DNA from: Dehalococcoidia bacterium UBA2160 | GTDB lineage: Bacteria; Chloroflexota; Dehalococcoidia; Lucifugimonadales; UBA1123 | Direction of reading: 5' to 3' | DNA length: 39,116 nt | NCBI GenBank assembly: GCA_002328865.1 | Contig: DCWO01000173.1 | Coordinates: 1 to 39,116, forward strand | Shown: positions 23,745 to 31,515 of the stretch, in pieces | How the letters are laid out: each line of letters begins with the position of its first letter | How positions within the stretch are numbered: position 1 is the first letter of the stretch | The notes under the pieces: model-generated | Told to the model about the DNA's origin: nothing | The model's input: only the letters and a program-made list of their open reading frames with translations | Database searches by the model: none | Program-made: the position numbers and the translations under genes

Positions 23745-25733
23745 ATGATCGTTGACGCCGGACAGATCGCACTGGCGCTCGCGTTCATAGTCTCGGGCTA
23801 TGTGGTGCTGGCGTCGTTCTTGGGCGTGACCCGCCGGGTCCCCGAACTTGTCGTTAGCGGCCGGTACGGCCTGTACAGCGTCCCCGTGCTGCTGCTCGTC
23901 GCCACGTTGGCGCTCATCTACGCGTTCGTGAACAACGACTTCTCGGTCAAGTACGTGGCGGAAAACAGCAGCCTGGGAATGCCCCGGGCGTATGTTTGGG
24001 TCGCCTTCTACGCGGGCAACGCGGGCTCCATGCTCTTCCTGGGCGTGGTATTCGCTTTGATGGCCGTCGCGACCGTTGCCAGCTTGCGCGGGCGTCTCCC
24101 CTACACCGCGCCCTATGCCACCGGCGTCCTCGCCATCGTGCTCACGTTCTTCCTGGGCGTGATGGTGTTCCTCGCCAACCCCTTCGCGCGGTTGGCCGTC
24201 GTCCCGATGGACGGCCAGGGCATCAACCCGCTCCTCGTCCACTTCGGGATGTTCATCCATCCGCCGGTCCAGATGGCTGGACTCATCTCGGTCGCCCTGC
24301 CGTTCAGCATCGCGATCGGAGCGCTGCTCGCCGGAAAGGGCGGCGCCGACGAATGGGTGGACCTGGGTCGAATCTGGGGGATGATCTCCTGGGTGATACT
24401 GACGCTTGGCCTGCTTCTGGGCGCATGGTGGGCGTACACGATTCTGGGTTGGGGCGGTTACTGGGCGTGGGACCCGGTCGAGAACTCAGCCCTCATGCCT
24501 TGGCTGGCGATGACCGCTTTCGTGCACTCGATCATGGTCCAGAAACGACGCGGCATGTTCCGGATGTGGAACATGGTCATCATCATCATCGGGTTCACGA
24601 TGGCGCAACTCGGCATGTTCATCAATCGTGGCGGACCCGTCCCGTCGGTCCACTCATTCGCCGAGTCGACCATGGGGTGGCTCTTCCTGATGGCGATGGC
24701 CGTAACGCTGTTCGGATCCGTTGCCGCGTTCATCTGGCGACTGGACACCCTCCGGAGCAGAGGGCGGCTGGAATCCATGCTCTCGCGGGAGAGCGGCTTC
24801 CTGGCTCAGAACGTCCTGTTTCTGGCGGTGGCCTTCGTCACGCTCTGGGGAACGGTGTACCCCATCTTCTCCGAGGTCGCGAACGACGTTGTCGTGACAG
24901 TCGGCAGGCCGTTCTTCGACCGCGTGAACGGTCCATTGCTGTTGGGGATCGTGTTCCTGATGGGCGTCGGTCCACTGCTGCCGTGGCGAAGAGCAACGCC
25001 TCGTGGTTTGGCAATGACGTTGCGCATTCCGGCTATCACTGCGATCGCGACCGGAATCGGATTGGCCATACTCGGCGTCAGGCAACCGGCGGCGCTGGTC
25101 GCCTTCATGACGTGCGCCATCGTCGTTGCCGGGATCCTGCATGAGTGGCACCGCGGCGCCAAAGCGCGACGCCGCCGAGACGTGAACCCGGTAGTAGCCT
25201 TCTACAATCTGCTGATGGCTAACCGTCCTCGCTACGGTGGGTACGTCGTCCATTTGTCGATCATCATGCTCGTGGCGGGAGCGACCGCGTCGTCTTTCTA
25301 CAGCACACAGCGTGATTTCGCGATGTCGCCGGGCCAGACCGAGACCCTCGGTCGGTACACGTTCACCTACACGGGCTCCAGACACGAGTCGTACAGCGAT
25401 CGCGAGGAAGCCTACGCCCAGTTCGAGGTGTTCGTCGGCGACAAGTACGTTGGTGTCATGGAGGCGCTCAGAGCCGACTATCCGACCTTCAACATCGCGT
25501 CCACTCGCGGCGCGATTCGGAGCACGCCGCTCGAGGATTTCTACATTGTTCCTTCCGAATTCAGGGACGGTGGAGAGGCAGTGTTCCGCGTCCTGATCAA
25601 CCCGATGGTGTGGTGGATGTGGGCCAGCGGTCCGCTGTTGGTGCTCGGGACGCTGTTCTCGCTGACGCCTCATCGCCAGCCGTCTCTGGCCAGCCTGCGT
25701 ATCCCGGCGTCCGCCGGCACGGCGAGGGCATAG
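23745..25733 (+). CDS. ccmF: Cytochrome c haem lyase subunit CcmF
   Basis: Large integral membrane protein (662 residues, about 15 helices) that transfers haem from the chaperone CcmE to apocytochrome c. The tryptophan-rich WWD motif WGGYWAWDPVENS lies at 236-248, and histidines that can ligate haem are at 166 and 172 (HFGMFIHPP) and 261. A periplasmic domain occurs near the C-terminus (about 520-625) before the last helix. GAGG eight bases upstream supports the ATG at 23745. It lies 60 bases after ccmH; ccmE, ccmG and the CcmABC exporter are not in the window. Confidence 0.94.
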   Translation: MIVDAGQIALALAFIVSGYVVLASFLGVTRRVPELVVSGRYGLYSVPVLLLVATLALIYAFVNNDFSVKYVAENSSLGMPRAYVWVAFYAGNAGSMLFLGVVFALMAVATVASLRGRLPYTAPYATGVLAIVLTFFLGVMVFLANPFARLAVVPMDGQGINPLLVHFGMFIHPPVQMAGLISVALPFSIAIGALLAGKGGADEWVDLGRIWGMISWVILTLGLLLGAWWAYTILGWGGYWAWDPVENSALMPWLAMTAFVHSIMVQKRRGMFRMWNMVIIIIGFTMAQLGMFINRGGPVPSVHSFAESTMGWLFLMAMAVTLFGSVAAFIWRLDTLRSRGRLESMLSRESGFLAQNVLFLAVAFVTLWGTVYPIFSEVANDVVVTVGRPFFDRVNGPLLLGIVFLMGVGPLLPWRRATPRGLAMTLRIPAITAIATGIGLAILGVRQPAALVAFMTCAIVVAGILHEWHRGAKARRRRDVNPVVAFYNLLMANRPRYGGYVVHLSIIMLVAGATASSFYSTQRDFAMSPGQTETLGRYTFTYTGSRHESYSDREEAYAQFEVFVGDKYVGVMEALRADYPTFNIASTRGAIRSTPLEDFYIVPSEFRDGGEAVFRVLINPMVWWMWASGPLLVLGTLFSLTPHRQPSLASLRIPASAGTARA

Positions 25734-25737
25734 CGCC

Positions 25738-26157
25738 ATGCTCGTTGCGATTGCACTCATCCTCAGCTTGATACCCGCGGCGGCGGTGATATACCCGTTC
25801 GTGCGAGGCATTGGCCGCGACGAGTTCGCCGAGGACGAGAGCGCACCCATGGCCGACTTGATGCGACGCTGGAACGCCTCGGTGGACGGCCTGCGCAGCA
25901 CCGAACTCGAAAACGCCATCGGCAATCTCGACGACAACGACTACCGCGTTGTGAGGCGGCAACTGATGACGGAGGCCGCGCTGGTCCTCAAAACGATGGA
26001 GCTCGAGGAGGCTGAAGAGGAGCGTCTGCTGACCAACGTACGCTCCGAGGTCCGAGAGGTGCGGTCGCGGGTCGAGGGCGCTACCGAACCGAGCGCAGAC
26101 GGCGAAGGGACCGAAGGGACGGCAGAGACGGAAGAGCCACCGCCCCGTTCGCCCTGA
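25738..26157 (+). CDS. CcmI-like cytochrome c biogenesis protein, no TPR domain
   Basis: A 139-residue protein with one N-terminal membrane helix (residues 2-20) followed by a soluble part. The segment ELENAIGNLDDNDYRVVRRQLMTEAALVLK resembles the region that follows the membrane anchor in CcmI proteins, which bring apocytochrome to CcmF and CcmH. The usual TPR domain is missing. The last residues (PPPRSP) are encoded by a dispersed palindromic repeat, so the original C-terminus may have been different. It starts four bases after ccmF, with GAGGG nine bases upstream. Confidence 0.6.
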   Translation: MLVAIALILSLIPAAAVIYPFVRGIGRDEFAEDESAPMADLMRRWNASVDGLRSTELENAIGNLDDNDYRVVRRQLMTEAALVLKTMELEEAEEERLLTNVRSEVREVRSRVEGATEPSADGEGTEGTAETEEPPPRSP

Positions 26158-26185
26158 GCCGGTCGAAGGGCCGCCGGTGGCCCTT
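26147..26185. repeat. Dispersed palindromic repeat / convergent terminator
   Basis: The segment starting GTTCGCCCTGAGCC and ending GGTCGAAGGGC (26147-26171) fits the widespread intergenic repeat of the TTCGCCCTGAGC-TGTCGAAGGGC type. GCCCT at 26151-26155 can pair with AGGGC at 26167-26171. Alternatively AAGGGCC at 26166-26172 pairs with GGCCCTT at 26179-26185 (7 bp, six-base loop); the two hairpins are mutually exclusive. It lies between the converging CcmI-like and LLM genes and supplies the CcmI-like stop codon. Confidence 0.55.
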
Positions 26186-26214
26186 ACCGTTGATCGATCC
26201 ACCGGGACACAACA

Positions 26215-27264
26215 CTAGAGGCGCGGCTCTGCGTTCACCTCGTCGACGAGCGACATGAGCTGCGCAAGGGTCGCGAGCTTCTCCTCGATTGACTCACCAG
26301 GAAGCCCCGCACGCAGGGTCGTGATGCCGGCGTCACGGTATACGCGGAGGCGGTCGCGGACCATGTCGGGTGTGCCGATCAGGTTGGCCTTAAGCGCGAG
26401 TTCAGTTGGCACCAGGTCGCGAGCTTCGTCGCGGCGGCCGTCCATCCACAGTCGCTGGACTTCGTTGACCTCGTCCTCGAACCCCTGGCGGGCGAAGGCG
26501 TTCTTGTAGAAGTTGTTGTCGAGCGAACCCATGGCGCCGAACGTGAATCCGTATCCTCTCGCGTGACGCTTAGCGGTTTCGTCGACGTCGTCGGTGAACT
26601 CAACCGAGAGCGGGACGTGGAGGTCCATCGAGTCCAGTGTCTTGCCTGCCTTGGCTGCGCCCGCTCGGATGTGCTTCAGGAACACTTCCGCTGACTCAGG
26701 GATGAACGACCCGCCCATCCATCCATCGGCCAGCTCTCCGGCGAGTTCCAGGTTTCGGGGCCCCAGTGCCGCGATGTAGATCGGCACGTCGGCCAGAATC
26801 GCGTTGGACCGTATCGCCCTGCCCTCGCCGCCGGGCAACGGCAGCTTGTAGATCTGCCCGTCGTACGAGACTCGTTCGCCAGCGACCGCGAGGCGAAAGA
26901 CCTCGATCAGCTCACGCGTCCGCTGGATCGGCCGCGCGAACGGCGCCCCGTGCCATCCCTCGATCACCTGCGGACCGCTCGTACCCAGACCGAGCATGAA
27001 GCGACCGCCGGACATCGAGGCGAGCGTCAGGGCGGTCATCGCCAGGTTGGCCGGTGTACGCGTGCCGATCTGGACGATGCCGGTCCCGAGTCCGATCTTG
27101 CTGGTGCGCCCCGCCAAGAAGGCCAGCGGTGTGACGGCATCGTAAGCCCACGCTTCGTTGGTCCAGATCGAGTGGACGCCCAGCCGCTCGGCCTCGACCG
27201 CGAACGTGGCGACGCTCTCCCAATCGCCCGACGCGATGCTTCTGTTGCTGACTGCTATGCGCAT
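26215..27264 (-). CDS. LLM-class (luciferase-like) flavin/F420-dependent oxidoreductase
   Basis: A 349-residue TIM-barrel oxidoreductase of the bacterial-luciferase/F420-dependent family. Features are the start MRIAVSNRSI, the strand ending IGLGTGIVQIGTRTPANLAM (near 58-77), GGRFMLGLGTSGPQVIEGWHG (near 86-106), and PIYIAALGPRNLELAGELADGW (near 161-182), all typical of F420-type members. Whether it uses F420 or FMN, and its substrate, cannot be decided. GAGGT lies nine bases before the ATG. It is 39 bases downstream of the DinB-fold gene and probably shares its transcript. Confidence 0.9.
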   Translation of the reverse strand: MRIAVSNRSIASGDWESVATFAVEAERLGVHSIWTNEAWAYDAVTPLAFLAGRTSKIGLGTGIVQIGTRTPANLAMTALTLASMSGGRFMLGLGTSGPQVIEGWHGAPFARPIQRTRELIEVFRLAVAGERVSYDGQIYKLPLPGGEGRAIRSNAILADVPIYIAALGPRNLELAGELADGWMGGSFIPESAEVFLKHIRAGAAKAGKTLDSMDLHVPLSVEFTDDVDETAKRHARGYGFTFGAMGSLDNNFYKNAFARQGFEDEVNEVQRLWMDGRRDEARDLVPTELALKANLIGTPDMVRDRLRVYRDAGITTLRAGLPGESIEEKLATLAQLMSLVDEVNAEPRL

Positions 27265-27303
27265 TGCCGAAATACCTCGATTAGTTGAGTTGGACCGTTC
27301 TCG

Positions 27304-27831
27304 CTAGCTGGATGGGTACTCGGGCGTCTGCTTGTTTTTGCCGATCTGGCCAATGTGGTCCATGTCGTGGACTCGCTGGAACAGGTACCACGCCCTCGCG
27401 TGCAGCTCGCCGAACGCGAAATGGTTGGAGGTCGCATCGAAGGACGGCGGCTCGGGCAGCCGCTCGGTCATCGCGCTCCACGCGATCGAGTCCGCGAGCA
27501 GTCGTGTCCGCAGCCGATCGATGGTCTCGACTTCGTGGTCCTGTTGGTCTTCGACGTCGTCGGCGCTTCGTGTGCCGCCGTTGGCGAGGGTCTCGACGAG
27601 CCTGGAGACGCGGCCCGAGACGGTGACGACGTGGCTCAGCACTTCTAGGATGCTCCACTCGTCTGGGTCCGGTTTGAACGCAGCTTGCTCATCGCTGACG
27701 CCCGCCGCGGCGTCAATCAAGTCCAACCTGGCTTTCACGAACCTAACCCACAACTCCGCGAACGTATACCGTTCGCCCTGCGAAAGCAGATATCCTCGAA
27801 CTCGCTCTGCCTCTCCCTGTGCCGTAGTCAT
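27304..27831 (-). CDS. DinB-fold (YfiT-like) putative metal-dependent thiol transferase
   Basis: A 175-residue four-helix-bundle protein of the DinB/YfiT family. The three metal-ligand histidines are His67 (VLSHVV), His155 and His159 (RVHDMDHIGQI), and the DEWSILEVLSH motif is typical. Family members with known function are thiol-dependent transferases (bacillithiol, mycothiol); the reaction here is not known. It has a good promoter (TTGACT, 17 bases, TATAGT) that is back to back with that of the alcohol dehydrogenase. Confidence 0.85.
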   Translation of the reverse strand: MTTAQGEAERVRGYLLSQGERYTFAELWVRFVKARLDLIDAAAGVSDEQAAFKPDPDEWSILEVLSHVVTVSGRVSRLVETLANGGTRSADDVEDQQDHEVETIDRLRTRLLADSIAWSAMTERLPEPPSFDATSNHFAFGELHARAWYLFQRVHDMDHIGQIGKNKQTPEYPSS

Positions 27832-27896
27832 GTAGCCCTCCGCCGGTCATTGTGCAATCTTCGCTGTCACAGATCGCGTTGCGCCTGTGAGGTCCG

Positions 27897-27925
27897 ACTA
27901 TAGCCAAGCACAGCCAGTCAGTCAA
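27897..27925 (-). promoter_or_regulatory. Promoter of the DinB-LLM unit
   Basis: On the minus strand TTGACT (27925-27920, 5 of 6) and TATAGT (27902-27897, 5 of 6) are exactly 17 bases apart. Transcription would start near 27890, about 60 bases before the DinB ATG. Confidence 0.6.
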
Positions 27926-27926
27926 C

Positions 27927-27955
27927 TTGACGCACCGGGCGGCCGTCCATAGCAT
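27927..27955 (+). promoter_or_regulatory. Promoter of the zinc alcohol dehydrogenase gene
   Basis: TTGACG (27927-27932, 5 of 6) and TAGCAT (27950-27955, 4 of 6) are separated by 17 bases. Its -35 box is one base from that of the divergent DinB promoter, and together they form the inverted repeat GTCAA-C-TTGAC at 27921-27931, so one bound protein could block both. Confidence 0.45.
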
Positions 27956-28016
27956 TAACGGGTCGAAAGCAGGCGCGACGCGACTGCGCCAAGCATCAGG
28001 CTATTGGAGACGCAAC

Positions 28017-29117
28017 ATGGTCAAGGCAGCGGTGCTATACGAAGCGAATCAACCACTGGTCGTCGAAGAAATCGAGCAGGATCCGCCCAAGGCTGGCGAG
28101 GTCCTCGTTCGGACCGACGCCGCCGGCCTGTGCGCCAGCGACATCCACATCATGCACGGCGCCGCGATCATGCCGAAGCCAGTCGTGCTCGGCCACGAGG
28201 GCGCCGGAACCATCGAGGAGGTCGGGCCCGGCGTGACAAGCGTCAAACCCGGCGACCGCTGCATCATGTCGTTCGTGTCCAACTGCGGCCACTGCCGCAT
28301 GTGCCGCTCCGGCTACCCCAACTTGTGCGACTCCAACGCCGAGACCGGCGCGAACCAGTACGACGGGACAGCCCGCCTGCACAAGGACGGCGTTGATATC
28401 TACCAGATGGCCAAACTGGGGGTGTTCGCCGAACGCATGGTCACGCCGCAACAGGCCTGTCATCCTATCCCGGACGAGGTCCCGATGGATGTGGCGTCGC
28501 TGATGGGCTGCTGCGTGGCCACCGGAGTGGGCGCCGTCATCAACTCGCCTGCGATCCGGCCGGGCGCCACGGTGGCCGTATTCGGATGCGGCGGCGTCGG
28601 GCTTAGCGCGATCCAAGGGGCGAAGCTAATGAACGCCAGCCGCATCATCGCCGTCGACATCTTCGATCACAAGCTGGAGTTCACGTACAAGTTCGGCGCG
28701 ACCGACGTTGTCAACTCGCGGGAGGTCGACGCGGTCGAAGCCATTCGCGAGCTCACCGGCGGCGGTGTTGACATGGCATTCGACACGTTCGGCGGCTCCG
28801 AGACAACCGCCGCTGCGGTGGGGGCGCTACGCAAGGGCGGAACCACTGTTCAGGTGGGGCTCGCCCCAGTCGGCGACACCGCGCCCATCGACATCGTCGA
28901 TTTGGTGCGTAACCAGAAGACCCTGGTCGGCAGCTACTACGGCTCCGTCAGCCCCCACGAGACGTTCAGCAAGATCGTGGACTTCTACCTGCGCGGACTC
29001 ATCGACGTGGAGAGCATGATCACTCGCACTTACTCACTGGACCAGATCAACGAGGGCTTCGACGCCCTGGCCCGCGGCGAAGACGGCCGGGGCATCATCC
29101 GGTACACGGGGGCTTAG
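28017..29117 (+). CDS. Zinc-dependent alcohol dehydrogenase (MDR family)
   Basis: A 366-residue medium-chain dehydrogenase. Catalytic zinc ligands include Cys39 (GLCASD) and His60-Glu61 (LGHEGAG); structural zinc ligands Cys90, 93, 96 and 104 are complete (NCGHCRMC, then NLC). The NAD(P)-binding motif FGCGGVGLSAIQGA follows near 180-193. The overall pattern matches the class III/formaldehyde- or aryl-alcohol-type branch; the substrate is unknown. The frame is open from 27927, but the ATG at 28017 has GGAG seven bases upstream and starts the conserved sequence. The methyltransferase reading frame begins within a few bases of its stop. Confidence 0.92.
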   Translation: MVKAAVLYEANQPLVVEEIEQDPPKAGEVLVRTDAAGLCASDIHIMHGAAIMPKPVVLGHEGAGTIEEVGPGVTSVKPGDRCIMSFVSNCGHCRMCRSGYPNLCDSNAETGANQYDGTARLHKDGVDIYQMAKLGVFAERMVTPQQACHPIPDEVPMDVASLMGCCVATGVGAVINSPAIRPGATVAVFGCGGVGLSAIQGAKLMNASRIIAVDIFDHKLEFTYKFGATDVVNSREVDAVEAIRELTGGGVDMAFDTFGGSETTAAAVGALRKGGTTVQVGLAPVGDTAPIDIVDLVRNQKTLVGSYYGSVSPHETFSKIVDFYLRGLIDVESMITRTYSLDQINEGFDALARGEDGRGIIRYTGA

Positions 29118-29121
29118 CGCC

Positions 29122-29775
29122 ATCGACCATCAACACGAGTCGTCCGAATCGCACAACACCGCCGAGTGGTGGGACGAGGCCTGGGCTTCGAGTGATCATG
29201 CAACTCCGGAACCAGACGGGATTCTGCTCGCCGAGGTCCGGGGTTTGCATCCCGGACGCGCGCTGGACATCGGGTGCGGAGAGGGCGCCAACGCCGTGTG
29301 GCTCGCCGAACAGGGATGGAGAGTAACAGCCGTCGACTTCGCAGAGTCCGGCATCCGCCGAGGCCGCGAGCTCGCTGCCGAACGAGGCGTGGAAGTCGAT
29401 TTCCTGGTGGCCGATGCGGGATCATACCAGTCCGATGATCGGTTCGATCTGATAATCCTGTTCTACATCCAACTAGCAGCGGAAGCACGGTTGAAGGTCC
29501 TCGCCACCGCGGCACGAGCCCTGGCGCCGGGCGGTTTGTTGCTTTTCGCGGGTCACGACCGTTCAGATCCGCCCCATGAGTGGAAAGACGAAGACAGGGC
29601 GACGCTCACGACGCCCGAGCAAGTCGCGTCGGAGCTGCCGGGCTTAACGATCCTCCGAGCCGCCGTCGTCTCCCACGAAGCAGGAGCGCACACTGCCTCC
29701 CTTCAGCATGAATCGGAAGGAGAGCACGGTTCGCACGGCGCTACAACGCTGGTGCTCGCCGTCCAACCAGGTTGA
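29122..29775 (+). CDS. Class I SAM-dependent methyltransferase
   Basis: A small TehB/UbiE-like methyltransferase. Motif I is ALDIGCGEGANAVWLAEQGW, followed by VTAVDFAESGI and an acidic end of strand 2, then FDLIILFYIQLA and ALAPGGLLLFAGHD. Coding similarity extends upstream of motif I (AEWWDEAWASSDHATPEPDGILLAEV), but the frame has no ATG, GTG or TTG there until TTG 29245, only three residues before motif I. That TTG does have GAGGT seven bases upstream. I list from ATC 29122, five bases after the dehydrogenase stop, to include the conserved N-terminus; the true start is unsettled. The methyl acceptor is unknown. Confidence 0.8.
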   Translation: MDHQHESSESHNTAEWWDEAWASSDHATPEPDGILLAEVRGLHPGRALDIGCGEGANAVWLAEQGWRVTAVDFAESGIRRGRELAAERGVEVDFLVADAGSYQSDDRFDLIILFYIQLAAEARLKVLATAARALAPGGLLLFAGHDRSDPPHEWKDEDRATLTTPEQVASELPGLTILRAAVVSHEAGAHTASLQHESEGEHGSHGATTLVLAVQPG

Positions 29776-29800
29776 GACCTTCGCCCGACCGGTCGAGCAG

Positions 29801-30271
29801 TCAGCCCTCTGCTAGCTCCTGTCCCGCACGGCGTTCCATGTCGGCGAGTTTGCGAACGCGGCGCCGGAAGCGTTCGTCGGTGCTGAACGTCGCGCCGAGG
29901 AACGCGGCGAGGATGTCCTCGGCGAGCTTGTTTCCGATGATCTGCGCCCCCATGCACAGGACGTTCACGTCGTCATGTTCGACGCACTGGTGCGCCGAGT
30001 AGACGTCGTGGCACAGTGCGGCTCGAATGCCCGGAACCTCATTTGCCGCGATGGCCGCTCCGACGCCGGTGCCGCATACCATGATCCCACGGTCGACGGC
30101 TCCGCTCTTGATCCGGTCGCATATCTCCTGCGCGATGTCGGGGAAGTCGGCGTCCTGATCGGCAGCATGCACGCCAACGTCCGCCACCTCGTGCCCGGTC
30201 GCCTCCAGAAACTCGATCACCGGACCCTTCAACGGAAATCCCGACTGGTCACCGCCGATCACGATTCGCAT
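29801..30271 (-). CDS. rpiB: Ribose 5-phosphate isomerase B (RpiB/LacAB family)
   Basis: A 156-residue sugar-phosphate isomerase. It has the start MRIVIGGDQSGFPLKGP (Asp8; the usual His next to it is Gln9), DADFPDIAQEI, the catalytic Cys66 in MVCGTGVGAAIAAN and His99 in EHDDVNVL, in the spacing known for E. coli RpiB. Family members act on ribose 5-phosphate, allose 6-phosphate or other sugars, so the substrate is not certain. AAGGAG eight bases upstream supports the ATG. A decayed second copy lies about 1 kb upstream on the same strand. Confidence 0.92.
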   Translation of the reverse strand: MRIVIGGDQSGFPLKGPVIEFLEATGHEVADVGVHAADQDADFPDIAQEICDRIKSGAVDRGIMVCGTGVGAAIAANEVPGIRAALCHDVYSAHQCVEHDDVNVLCMGAQIIGNKLAEDILAAFLGATFSTDERFRRRVRKLADMERRAGQELAEG

Positions 30272-30341
30272 CGTTCGTCTCCTTGAGTCATGCGTAGCCT
30301 TGTGTGTTCAGGCGCCCGTTACGTCGCTTGGCGTCACCGGT

Positions 30342-31241
30342 TCACTTGATTCGGGCGTTGGTCTCGATGTCGTCCAAACCTGTGCGCACCAAATCCGTGA
30401 CGCCATGTGTCTGGCCGAACCAAACCTGGTCATTCGGAAGCAACTGGGCATAGAAACGAGCTCGGGACATCAAGCCCTGATCGGAATTCCCCGCGTAAAA
30501 GTCCAGCACCTCTAGCGTGAATTCTTCACCGATATCGCGCAATAGACCCGTGATGTCAAGGGCGGGATCTCCGATTTGCGATTCCGCCCAGTCTATGATC
30601 CCGACCACCGTGCCTTTGTCGTCGTCGCAGAGGATGTGCAGCGCAAATAGGTCCGCATGCAAGAGTACGGGCGCAAAACGGAAGTTGTCGTCGCTGGCCA
30701 GGAATTCCTGCCAGACGGCGGACTCCGCCCGTTTTGCATCGTCGCTGAGCAGTGGAAAGACGTCGCGCTGAGCACGGTCGAACAGATCCCGGTACTGCTG
30801 CCTCCAACCGTCAGCGGTCACCGGATTCACGTTCGCTTTCTCCAGCCCTTCAAACGCCATGCGATGGAGGGCCGTCAGCAGCTCGCCGATGTCGCGCGCA
30901 AGCGATCGGCGTTTCGACGGCGATTGGAGGACAGCCTCGCTCAGCGGCTCGCCCTGGATCATATCGTAGCCCGTGAACACCACGGGTCCGTCCGGTCGGT
31001 CCCTCACGACCAAGTCAAACTTTGGAACCTGGACCGGCAGGGCGGCAGCCAGCAACGGTAGAAGTGCGATCTCTTTCTCGACGTTCTGCGCGGCACTGGG
31101 CCACCGCGGAAAGCGAAAGATGAGCTCTCCATTCACCTCTAGCACGTGTGAGTCCCAGCCCTCCACGATGGACTCGCAGGTTCGTATCTCAATGTTCGGC
31201 GCCCGATCCTCTACCAGGCGTCGGTGGTAGTCAGTGTCCAT
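30342..31241 (-). CDS. APH-type phosphotransferase, copy 1
   Basis: A 299-residue kinase of the aminoglycoside/macrolide/homoserine phosphotransferase superfamily. The catalytic loop is HADLFALHIL (His195, Asp197, His202) and the metal-binding motif is IIDWAESQIGDPALD (Asp217). The His at 202, where many members have Asn, is common in macrolide-type kinases and is shared by copy 2. The two copies align without gaps over all 299 residues. Lying next to rpiB, it may phosphorylate a sugar or similar small molecule instead of an antibiotic (inference). Confidence 0.85.
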   Translation of the reverse strand: MDTDYHRRLVEDRAPNIEIRTCESIVEGWDSHVLEVNGELIFRFPRWPSAAQNVEKEIALLPLLAAALPVQVPKFDLVVRDRPDGPVVFTGYDMIQGEPLSEAVLQSPSKRRSLARDIGELLTALHRMAFEGLEKANVNPVTADGWRQQYRDLFDRAQRDVFPLLSDDAKRAESAVWQEFLASDDNFRFAPVLLHADLFALHILCDDDKGTVVGIIDWAESQIGDPALDITGLLRDIGEEFTLEVLDFYAGNSDQGLMSRARFYAQLLPNDQVWFGQTHGVTDLVRTGLDDIETNARIK

Positions 31242-31251
31242 CGATTCCGAT

Positions 31252-31427
31252 TCTCACTACCCTGTTGGCCATGATGGTCGTCTCGACTCCCGTGCCGCAC
31301 ACTGTGATCGTTGGTCGGACCTTGGTGCCGCCACGGCCGCCATCTGGCGCCGTCTCGCCTCCGTGAATTCGACCGCAGGGCCCTTCAACGGCAAGCCCGG
31401 CTGATTGCCGCCGCTTACGATTCGCAT
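31252..31427 (-). pseudogene. Decayed rpiB remnant
   Basis: Reading the minus strand from ATG 31427 gives MRIVSGGNQPGLPLKGPAVE followed by FTEA, which matches MRIVIGGDQSGFPLKGPVIE and FLEA of the intact rpiB at 18 of 24 positions. After about 47 further bases another frame gives ITVCGTGVETTIMANRV, matching IMVCGTGVGAAIAANEV around the catalytic Cys. Compared with the intact gene about 67 bases are missing between the two parts, which explains the frame change, and the last 75 or so codons are gone. The remnant occupies the same position relative to APH copy 2 as rpiB does to copy 1. Confidence 0.85.
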
Positions 31428-31515
31428 GCTTTGTCTTCTTCGGAAGGTTGCATCTTACTCGGAAATCGTCCGGTCTTTCGTCCCCGCAGTCCCTGGCGCC
31501 CATATGGTTGAGGCT

